DNA from: Aurelia coerulea
Lineage: Eukaryota; Cnidaria; Scyphozoa; Semaeostomeae; Ulmaridae
Assembly: GCA_039566865.1 (NCBI GenBank)
Contig: CM076957.1
Span: forward strand, 14,579,896-14,643,895
Direction of reading: 5' to 3'
DNA: 64,000 nt
Shown here: positions 55,790 through 64,000 of the stretch, piece after piece
How positions within the stretch are numbered: position 1 is the stretch's first letter
How the letters are laid out: every line of letters begins with the position of its first letter
Position numbers and translations under genes: made by a program
Notes under the pieces: generated by a model
The model's input: only the letters and a program-made list of their open reading frames with translations
Database searches by the model: none
Told to the model about the DNA's origin: nothing

Positions 55790-57097
55790 CTAAGAAGAAA
55801 AAAACATTACACAGGCTGCAAAAAACATTCATTTTGCAAGGCATGGCATTATACCCCAGTTAAATTATACCATTTTCAAACGAAAACGGCAGAAAAGCAA
55901 AGCCATTTACAATAAAACGCTTTAGCAAACAAGATCAATTGAAAACAGCTTTGAGAATTTGTGAACAAGGATTGCAACGATTATCATTTTATTCACATTT
56001 CAGCTCTTCCAAATCATATCCAGGTTGAAAAAGAGACAAATTCAAGTTGACGAAATTTCCATAAAATCATGACATTCCTGTGCACAAATCCAGTTTTATT
56101 TCATTATTCAAGACAAGGCCATGTTCTTGTTAAGTTTAAAGTTTCGAAGCAAGACTGTGCTTTATCTTCAGAATGCAAATTTACGAAAGCATGAGGCTAT
56201 ATTCATATGCATAGACAGACAAACAACAAACAACAAACAAAAAGTGCTTGATTACAATTCCCACCTGAAAAGTAAATAAAGGAAAAAGCCCGAAGGAGGA
56301 CAATACCTTAAAACAGAACAAAGGGAATGGAGAACTGCTGGGAATTAAGTGAATGACGATCACGTAGAACAAGTAGACTTTGATGAATGAGCAGATTGAA
56401 ACTTTTGAGAACTGAAGCTCAAAAATGTGAAACAATGCAAATCCAGATTCAAAGAGAGACAAAAGAAACACATCCAGAATGAAATTGTTTAACTTTCAAA
56501 AATTTACACAATGAAATTTTTCATGCCCCTTTCAGATAGTACCTTTTTTGAAAACTGTATTCATTCGATGCCAGGCAAGACGATGTTTCAGTCTGAATGG
56601 GGGCTAAAACAGCATGCTTGAGCCAGTTTTGCTCGAAAACAATATCATGTAAATGGGCCACAAAGGAATGATAGGATGAGATTTCATGATGAACGTTTCT
56701 TTCTTATGCTTCCATAAATCACAGAGAGAAAATTTTGAAAAGCCAAATAAAAGATCATGAGATAAGGTTACGTAAAAATGGGAACAGCAAGGGCCCTTTG
56801 AAATTAGCAGATCAAGAAAGCCATTAAAGTTTCCTAGAAAAAGCTTTCAAAATTTGCATAAAACTTTTACCAAAGTTTTCTGGTAATCTAAAAAAAAGTT
56901 TTCAATCTTGCATCAACCCTTTTAAAAAAGCAGAACGCATAGAAATTCTTCGGTCACCAAATGATGGTGCTTTTCTTAAGAGCTTTTACATTTTTCGATT
57001 CATTTAGTCCTAAGATATCAGCATTGCAGATTTAAGAATCAATGGGTTGTAGCAATATTTTCAAAAAGTGAGTGAAGATGCAAAAGATAAGATTTAC
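55790..57097. other. CCDC43 intron 2
   Basis: No exon or element recognised; AT-rich. Confidence 0.4.
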
Positions 57098-57182
57098 CTA
57101 AATCATTTTCAGATTCTTTATGACGAACTTCATTCCATTTCTTTATTACTTCATTGTATGTATCTTCTGAAATTGGTTCTTC
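57098..57182 (-). CDS. CCDC43: CCDC43 exon 2
   Basis: 85 bp. Acceptor TACTGCCAG, donor TTAG/GTAAAT. Phase 0 start: EEPISEDTYNEVIKKWNEVR then HKESENDL and one base G for exon 3. Follows the acidic helix end of exon 1 in the usual CCDC43 order. Confidence 0.92.
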
Positions 57183-57464
57183 CTGGCAGTAAAAATGAAA
57201 TCAGAAATCATGCGCATGTATAACTCTCAAAAGAGCAAAGCAATGGTTTGATTACTTGCTTCTTGAGCACTGGTGAATATGAAAGCCAGGCCAATGACAT
57301 GATTTGACTGAAAACGTCTCTAAATTGGAAAATGCTGCCTGACTGGATTATCTCGCACTGCACTGAAGATCAATCATTGCACAATTCTCTGCACCATCCC
57401 AAATGAAATCAGTGCAAGCCATGCACCAGTGATTACACCAATTTACTTTGCTTTGTTAGTTTAA

Positions 57465-57964
57465 GGCTGCTTTCCATATTCAGCGTTTTGAGCGCGCGGA
57501 TGCTGTGACCATGATCGAGCGCGTTCCCTAATCTCTGGAATTAATCTCCATTTGATTTTGGCGCGCACTTTCTTCGTTGGCCATGTTGAAAATGAAATCA
57601 TGCATGATGTCCACGCTTTTCGCAAAATTACTACGTATAGAAACTACTATAATATCAATCGTGAAAACAAGCGTTTTGAAGTTGGTTTAAGAATAACAGG
57701 GGGTTAAGCAAAATAAACAAATTTATGACACAAGGACAGACAAAGTCAAATTAGAAGGACGCTGCGGAGGAGCGTGGCATGATGTCAGTGTCTTGCAATA
57801 TGATTGGTTCTTTAGGTAGCGATCGCAAGCGCCAGCGACGGGAGTTGAAACGCTCGAAGAATGGCCGCTGCGATCAAATTGATCGCTAAGGCTTTATCAA
57901 CTGCGCATGCTCCTGTTTGGTCGCAGGGCCCGCGCGCTCAAAACGCTGGATATGGAGAGCAGCC
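57465..57964. mobile_element. Harbinger-like MITE, TSD TAA
   Basis: TIR GGCTGCTTTCCATATTCAGC and the complement of GGCTGCTCTCCATATCCAGC, flanked by TAA (57462-57464, 57965-57967). Unusually CpG-rich ends (GAGCGCGCGG). 500 bp, no transposase. In CCDC43 intron 1. Confidence 0.88.
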
Positions 57965-57967
57965 TAA

Positions 57968-59577
57968 GCAGCGAATTAAGATAATGAAAAGCAAAAAGTT
58001 TAAGTGTCAATTTGATGCGGCTGAGAAACGCAGTATAAAACCAAACATGAATTTTTGGAATTAAATTCAACGAGCCCTGCCACACTTGGAGCGAATTTGA
58101 TAATTCAGTGACGGCTGGTTTTATACTGTACATTTGTGGTGCAACAAAGTGAATAGCAATGGAATTTTCCAGACGAATTTCCTGATGAATCCGGAATATC
58201 TCTTGGGGAGCATTGATCATTAATTTAAGCATGTTGGGGCAAACAAAGATGGCACATTTCAGAAAAGTGGCTTGTTCTTATACGAGAAAGAAGACGATCC
58301 AAGCGTATTTATCGATGGTTTTTGTGATAGAAGAATTTCAGCCTGGGGAAAGTGATGCTGACAACTGAACCCATAGCTTGCACATCTGTCATGAATGCAA
58401 CTACGTTAATCAGTCCTCTCTAAAATCCTGCCTCCTCTCTAACATAAAGGCAATGAACATAGCTACTTGCTTTCTCCTGATCTCCTTCCTACGAATTTGC
58501 TTCAGGGTTCTCATGTTGTCATGCTCTCACACATTTTCATAAAACGGAGTACTTCATGATAATTTTGTGTACGGAGTCAATTTTCACGCCAAATTCATCA
58601 CAACTGCTTTCCTCCACAGCTATTGGCTTCGATGATAACACGCAGTACACGCAGTATTAATCAAATACAAAATTTTCAATACATTTTGTCACATTACAGA
58701 CGAATTGAATGTAATTTAATTTGCTGCAGCGATGACACACACTACAAACTAAGACTTGGAGTCTGTTTCCATACTGGAATCAGTGAATCTTGTTCACCAA
58801 AGGTAATATGCCAAGGCAAACTGCAACATACGCCAAACAAAGAAAGAATACTAGAAACCACGAAAAGTTCACAGCAAACTACAAGATGCCAGTAATGGTT
58901 AAAGGCATTGGGTAATGGTTAAAGGCATTGGCGTATCACTTTGTCAAAAGCTCGTAGAACTTGTAAATTTGTTTGTCTTCAAGAAAAGTCTGTAAAAAAT
59001 CCTTAAAAGTCCTATTGTCAAAAAAATCTTGTACGCCTTTATGGAAGAGTGATACACCCCTCATACCTGTTTTGCTGTGTATATCATGTGACCCATATGA
59101 AAAAAGATCAATCATCACTCCTAGCACACTAAAAGGACCTGTTGTTGTACAATGCATTTCATGTGATCAGTTTCATTTCACATGGCCGTTAGCCAACAAT
59201 ATGTGCCATTGAGAACCATGAGTCAGTATATCCTTTAATGTTTGGGTATGCACTCTTTATTTACCATGACTCACTGCCTTTAAATGAAGAAATAATACAT
59301 CAGCATACAAAATGTTGAGAGAGCATCTGCCAAAATTTTTGCCAGAGAGGGTATTGATTTTAGAATGGGTGTGTGTGTCGCAGATCACTATTCCTGCACA
59401 AAAATTGTGAATCCCAAAATCTAAGAATGATTAACCCTGTTTTCCTGGTAAACCCCTTTACACCTTTCTGCAAATATAAATAAAGAATGACGAAGAGAGC
59501 ATTCAAGAAAAGCTGTCAAACTTGGACATCTTTAAAAACAGAACAGTTTCAAAACAAAACACGCTAGAAACACGATG
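57968..59577. other. CCDC43 intron 1, unassigned
   Basis: No exon confirmed. A 17-bp tandem (TAATGGTTAAAGGCATTGG twice) lies near 58905-58932. A minus-strand ORF at 58936-59157 (VQDFFDNRTFKDFLQTFLED) looks protein-like but has no splice signals or family match. Confidence 0.4.
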
Positions 59578-59830
59578 ACAAGCACGATAAATCGTACACT
59601 GGACTGATTTTGAATATTTCTGAGTTAATCTTTAGCAAAAAGCCTGAATTTGTTCTATGATTGTTGCAATTTTTTATTCAGTTTATAGAGCTATAAGCAA
59701 GATTCTTAAAATTTCTGTTTTTCAAAAAACTGAAAGTGATCACAAAAACGTCCATCTAATTTTTTTAAGACTCAGCATGAATGGAAAAAGAGAAAACTTT
59801 TTCAGGGTGATTTGAGGATATCGGTCCTTG
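59578..59830. mobile_element. Fragment of the F4 foldback family
   Basis: Collinear with one arm of F4: AAATCGTACACTGGACTGAT, AAAGCCTGAATTTG, GCATGAATGGAAAAAGAG. Lacks the CCGGGTG end. Confidence 0.75.
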
Positions 59831-59839
59831 GCATTGAAA

Positions 59840-60137
59840 TTGAAAATTTCCAATGACCCATCAAGCCACTCTCTAAAGAGGCGTGCCAGTGTCAAACTGT
59901 CCAGCCTGGAGCCATGAAATTCCCTATTGTTTATTAGTTTTGTCCGAACTATCTGTTTATTATTTGCTTCTTTAACATTGTTTGATATTTCATTCCAAAT
60001 AAGGATCCCCCTGTAGGCAAAGTGTATCTTTGCAATTCAGAGTTCAGTCTTGTTACTTCTAATTTCCCTTCTTTCCTCTTTGATTTTCTGAAGACGCTTC
60101 CCATAATCTCTGTCCATGTTCCTCCTTCAATGTTTAA
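59840..60137 (-). mobile_element. Probable LINE C-terminal remnant
   Basis: Minus strand: LNSELQRYTLPTG then, after a frameshift, IWNEISNNVKEANNKQI and LARLFREWLDGSL, resembling the last conserved part of LINE ORF2 (L-I-W-N-x-I). Short and broken, so tentative. Confidence 0.4.
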
Positions 60138-60139
60138 TA

Positions 60140-61352
60140 CCGGGTGTCCCAAAAAAAAGTACTCCCGTTTGAAAAATCACCAAAATTTGATTAGACAGCC
60201 GATCTTCGATTTTCTTTTTTTGTCAAGTAGATCAAGAGCCAAATTATTATCCAATATATACCGGGTGAGTCAGAAAAAAGTTCCCACTTTTGAAAATTCA
60301 TATCATCAAGAGTACTTCACAGATTGGAATGATTCAAATTGTAGGTAAGAGTTGAAAGGTCAAAGTAGTTTTGTGATTTTTCTCGCTGTCTTACCAGCAC
60401 TAGAAATGTAGGTACATTCAACTTTACAAAAATTTTATGATTGCAAAATGACTAAAAAAGGGCCTAAAACATTGATCAAATCCAAAATAACTCCTCACAC
60501 AGAAAAATAAAGAAAATGCAATTTCTCATGGGTGAGAGATATCCTCTGCACATTTAGTGCCATGGGATTTAAAATATTTAGTGTTTGTTTGAAAATCTAT
60601 GTCTCTAAATATGTCTAAATATGTCTCCAATATGTCTATAACTCAGGAGAGAGGTGAAATGCCCATTGCGTATTGTTCTGTGTGAGGAGAGTATTAACGA
60701 TTTGATCAATGTTTTAGGTCCTTTTTCAGTCATTTTGTAACCATGAAATTGTTATGAAGTTGAATTTACCTATACTTCCAGTGCTGGTAAGACAGCGAGA
60801 AAAATCACAAAAATACTTTGATCTTTCGGCTTTTAACTAGGATTTGAATCATTCAAATCTGCGAAGTATTCTTGGTGCTATGAATTTTCAAAAGTGGGAA
60901 CTTTTTTCTGGCTCACCCGGTATTTATCCTTGTAATTGGTTTTAAAATTAGCGAATTTAGCTCTTTTTAGGGCTACCGGGTTTTGAATCATACTGCAAAA
61001 AGCATTGATGATTGCCAGATCAAATTATTTGCACGTGTAAAGCTTCCAGTTTGGTCATAAATTATACAAAGAAATGCGCACTATCATCATTGTAGACTTC
61101 AATAATGATAAAAAAATCTGAAAATTTTGACTCTTACGTAAGATTGAGCATTTTGCTTCAAAAGTATAGCTCAAAATAAGGTTTTTCAACGTATAATTTC
61201 TCTATCTTGCTGTATCAAAAGCAAACATTTTATCATCAATGAATATTGTTGGGTCTTTAACAAAACAATTCAAGAAAAAATTTTTATCAAAGGTTTGATA
61301 ATCAATTTTTGGTGATTTTTCAAACAGGAGTACTTTTTTATGGGACACCCGG
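60140..61352. mobile_element. CCGGGTG element F8, TA duplication, contains F9
   Basis: CCGGGTGTCCCAAAAAAAAG at the left, complement of CCGGGTGTCCCATAAAAAAG at the right, TA on both sides (60138-60139, 61353-61354). Same subfamily as F3 (shared CCCGTTTGAAAAATCACCAA, TTGATAATCAATTTTTGGTG). About 550 bp once F9 is removed. Confidence 0.93.
60261..60920. mobile_element. CCGGGTG foldback element F9 nested in F8
   Basis: CCGGGTGAGTCAGAAAAAAG / complement of CCGGGTGAGCCAGAAAAAAG, with TA duplication (60259-60260, 60921-60922). Arms of roughly 250 bp are inverted copies (TTTTTCTCGCTGTCTTACCA, AAAACATTGATCAAAT). F3 shows the same site unoccupied. Confidence 0.93.
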
Positions 61353-61582
61353 TACATACTTTCAAGTGTTACCTTTTTCTTGTATAGGTGAATTATGGGG
61401 TCCCAGCCTACTAGTACTTTCTCCAACTCTATCCTGCTTGTAAAATTCTTGTAATACTGCTTGTAATACTGTTTGTAAAATGCTTTCCTGCTTGTAAAAT
61501 TTCCCTGCAAAGGCCTAAACAATATTTAGACCCATATTCAGGGCAAAGATTGGAGAAAGTATTTTGAGGTATATTATTACTA

Positions 61583-62485
61583 GAGTGGTGTCGCCCTGGT
61601 CCGTCCAGTCTTCAGAAAAGGAAGATTTTCCGCGAGGTCAAAGAAGTTTTGGAGAGGAACTCACCTTAAATAGGCTTCTCAACTCATGCTACAAACCTCA
61701 CAGTGAGATCTGTATCATCTGTTTCCTTTTTGTCATGCTGGAACCACACAAATACGGACATGTCTTGAACGCCTAAATTAGGCCGTAGCGCCCTGGTCAG
61801 ACCGCGGCAGAATTGATTGTTTTAGTACATCAAAAACTTTTCAAGCCGTTCACCAGTTTACCACAGTACCATTTCATTTCCCAGAAGACCGGAAAGTTAC
61901 AAAACAAATTCTAATTTTATTGAAAATTATTTCAAAATATTGTTGATTTCAATCCCGCTTTCAACTCTCTTATGCCTGACCTCAGTCACCTCTAAAGCAC
62001 ATTATGCATCAACAGCCTACAGAACTAAAGAGTTTAACGGTGTGGACACACCTGGGCGCCATTATGTCAGTTACAGTGCTCTTCCAAAATGAGCCGTAGG
62101 TCTGACAATTTGTGTGCGATTCTTGAGATTTCTTTGGATATGAAACCAGAAGAGTTGGAGGAAACTTTCCTGAAGCCAATTCTGTTTTAGCTGTAAGATA
62201 TACTGAGAAGCGACACAAAATAGACATGGTATATGGAAACATCAAGGGAAAGGAAATTATACTTGCACCTTCGCTGCAGGTAGGTCAACTTCAAAACTTT
62301 ATTGTAGCTCTTCTGAGCAACGCAAAGCAGCGAAATACAAAAATATCAAAGAGATGACATCAACAAACAACTTTCGCGCGCTTTTTGGAAAAGCTAGGCT
62401 CAAGCTCCCTTTGATTTCAAAGTATTATGCAAGGCAGTTGCACAACCCGGAATCCATTAGTGGACGGACCAGGGCGACGCTACTC
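61583..62485. mobile_element. TIR element, GAGTGGTGTCGCCCTG ends, TA duplication
   Basis: GAGTGGTGTCGCCCTGGTCC(GTCCA) at the left and its near-complement at the right, flanked by TA (61581-61582, 62486-62487). An internal copy of the end motif, TAGCGCCCTGGTCAGACC, lies near 61785. Related ends to 10494-11537. In CCDC43 intron 1. Confidence 0.85.
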
Positions 62486-62740
62486 TACTGCTGGCTGGCT
62501 GTTAGTGTTGTATGATGTTAGAGGCTCATCAGTTTCAAGCGGAAACAAGAGTAAAAATATCTTTGGCCTAGAACTAACGGTTGGCAAGGAAATGAAGTCT
62601 GTATTCATAACGAAAATATTTCCAGGAGGCATACACTTTGAAAAGAAAATCAATTCTATTGGTGACAGTACCCTAATCTTAGATTAGTAATCTGGGCCTT
62701 TTTTAGGCCTAACCGTTTATCTCGATGAAATTGAACCTAC

Positions 62741-62908
62741 CGTGGCTCCTTCTAGTATCCCGCTGATCGTTTCAACTTTTTCTTCTGCAGGTGAATCTTC
62801 CTCTAATACTCCCTTGAGATATTCCAAGAAAATGTCTTCATCTAACTGCAATGATTTCAATTTTTCACACAGCCAGTTGTCAAATTCTATTTCTTGTTGG
62901 GTTGCCAT
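62741..62908 (-). CDS. CCDC43: CCDC43 exon 1
   Basis: ATG at 62908 then 56 codons in phase 0 to donor ACG/GTAGGT: MATQQEIEFDNWLCEKLKSL, QLDEDIFLEYLKGVLEEDSP, AEEKVETISGILEGAT. The F-D-x-W-L-x-x-K-L-x-x-L opening followed by an acidic helix is the conserved N-terminal domain of CCDC43. Together the five exons (168+85+166+56+191 = 666 bp) encode 221 residues, nearly the size of the human protein (about 224), and every junction agrees in phase. CCDC43 is a coiled-coil protein of poorly known cellular role. The promoter is squeezed into about 100 bp before a LINE. Confidence 0.95.
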
Positions 62909-63010
62909 TTTCCTATGAGCCTCATCTTCATGACGAGTGCTGCAGTTTAGTGGTGTTTACTTTAGGTTTACTTATAGCATCAAAAGGCTCTTAAAAACGG
63001 AGTTCTGTAA

Positions 63011-64000
63011 TCATCATCATGTTTCCTATTTCGCGGGCTCCTCCGCATTAGGCATCTCCTGCACACACCTCTCCACTATTCTTCTCCAGTTTTTTCTGTC
63101 TTGTGCTATTTCTACTATATTACTTGTGTCAATGTTTATTCTTTCTAAATCTTTATGCACTTGTTTTATCCAAGTTTGTTTTTGTCCTCCTCTTGGTCTT
63201 TTGGTTGTTCTGTTGTACTCTGCTAAAGCTATTTTGCATGGGGTATCTGCAGGTAACCTAAGTGCATGCCCATACCATCTGATTTGACTTTTGGTTACGA
63301 TGTTGCTCCATTCCTCGTATTTTATTATTTCTTTCAGTCTTTCATTTGATAGCTTTTTTGGCCATTTTATATTTAGTAGGAGTCTGAGCAATCTTCTCTG
63401 GAATGAATTTATTTGTTTCTTTAATGATTCATTTACAGTCCACAATTCTGATCCTGCTAACATGACTGGGGCAACACATGCATTGAAGATTCTGAGTTTA
63501 AGTTTCATGGACAGGTGTTTATTTTCCCATATGTGGCTAAACGCATTCATTGATGTTATTGCCAGCATCTTTCTTCTCTGAAGATCTTTTTTTGTGTCAA
63601 GCATCGTTCCTAAATATTTGCATTTTTCAAAATCTTTTGACCCATTTCTTGTGACAACATAGTCTTCATTTTTGCTCTCATTACAAATCAGGTTTCTCTT
63701 TTTCAATTTTGATGGTATTGTTGCTGCTGTGTATTTCATGAGGTGAGGGTCTTTTGAGACAATTGCATATCCACAGTCATCTGCATATTGAAGGGGAATC
63801 ATCAGACTTTCTTGATATTTTTCATGTATTTGTGCTTCTGTTATTGTGTAGCTATGTTCATTGAGATGTTGTGAGATTTTTTCACCTAGGATTTCTGGTA
63901 GGGCATAGCTGTGATCTCTTAGTTGTGGTTTAAAGTTTAATGCTTTTGAGAGATATATAATGAAAAGAATTGCGCTGAGGCAATCTCCTTGTGCAATTCC
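63011..64000 (-). mobile_element. LINE (endonuclease-RT type, QYADD), runs off the edge
   Basis: Minus strand, same direction as CCDC43, 3' end about 100 bp upstream of its ATG. Ends in ATGATGATGAT (about 63011-63022), a short microsatellite tail. The family differs from the FADD LINEs elsewhere in the window. Confidence 0.9.
63026..64000 (-). CDS. LINE reverse transcriptase, C-terminal part, 5' end outside window
   Basis: Uninterrupted from the window edge to the stop. Motif B GIAQGDCLSAILFIIYLSKA, motif C LQYADDCGYAI with both catalytic Asp, then KCKYLGTMLDT, HLSMKLKLRIFNACVAPVML and the end IRWYGHALRLPADTPCK ... RPRGGQKQTWIKQV, typical of the RT-maturase-like C-terminal region of LINEs often annotated as endonuclease-reverse transcriptase. 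At least 324 residues with no lesion. Whether the upstream half is complete cannot be seen. Confidence 0.9.
   Translation of the reverse strand, partial: GIAQGDCLSAILFIIYLSKALNFKPQLRDHSYALPEILGEKISQHLNEHSYTITEAQIHEKYQESLMIPLQYADDCGYAIVSKDPHLMKYTAATIPSKLKKRNLICNESKNEDYVVTRNGSKDFEKCKYLGTMLDTKKDLQRRKMLAITSMNAFSHIWENKHLSMKLKLRIFNACVAPVMLAGSELWTVNESLKKQINSFQRRLLRLLLNIKWPKKLSNERLKEIIKYEEWSNIVTKSQIRWYGHALRLPADTPCKIALAEYNRTTKRPRGGQKQTWIKQVHKDLERINIDTSNIVEIAQDRKNWRRIVERCVQEMPNAEEPAK

Noticed and set aside
57861..58064. 67-residue plus-strand ORF
   Set aside because: Starts within the Harbinger-like MITE and continues into unrelated intron sequence.
58936..59157. Minus-strand ORF as an extra CCDC43 exon
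   Set aside because: Exons 1 and 2 already join in phase and no acceptor/donor pair frames this ORF.
62427..62687. 86-residue plus-strand ORF
   Set aside because: Begins inside the TIR element at 61583-62485 and lies antisense in CCDC43 intron 1; no motif or splice signal.

Overview
The window looks like AT-rich, repeat-dense nuclear DNA of an invertebrate animal. Genes are split by GT-AG introns of up to several kb, one gene is a clear orthologue of the animal protein CCDC43, and the space between exons is packed with LINE remnants and short terminal-inverted-repeat (TIR) elements. I see no bacterial operons, rRNA, tRNA or CRISPR. The repeat style (LINEs with microsatellite tails, CCGGGTG-ended foldbacks with TA target duplications, G-tract-ended MITEs) would suit a cnidarian or another early-branching animal, but that placement is a guess.

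Layout. 1-3430: a 64-bp satellite with an 889-bp higher-order period, interrupted near its end. 3692-8289: a LINE remnant and small transposons. 8290-8916: an intact one-exon gene for a multi-pass membrane protein of the DUF1295/ICMT-like type. 9215-21340: tandem repeats, nested TIR elements and five LINE fragments, two of them split by foldback elements. 23365-41400 (minus): a RING-H2 gene. Four 3' exons join in perfect phase and give a complete RING-H2 finger; further 5' exons give two N-terminal membrane segments. Its introns hold many MITEs and plus-strand exon-like ORFs that may be a nested gene ending at 28022. 43701-47841: a palindromic element into which a second foldback and an intact-RT LINE have inserted. 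48903-62908 (minus): CCDC43, rebuilt here from five exons with matching phases (221 residues), its introns full of transposons. 63011-64000: a different LINE (QYADD reverse transcriptase), running off the window edge and lying about 100 bp upstream of the CCDC43 start codon.

Two non-autonomous transposon groups dominate. (1) Elements ending in CCGGGTG with TA target duplications, mostly long inverted repeats, at least eight copies. Several insertion sites can be proven because removing the element restores a LINE reading frame or an empty paralogous site. (2) Elements capped by runs of 9-17 G/C with 8-bp target duplications and internal short tandem repeats, at least four copies. No transposase gene for either group is in the window. 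The host genes are an annotation challenge: CCDC43 and the RING gene are made of exons as short as 45-57 bp that long-ORF searching misses.
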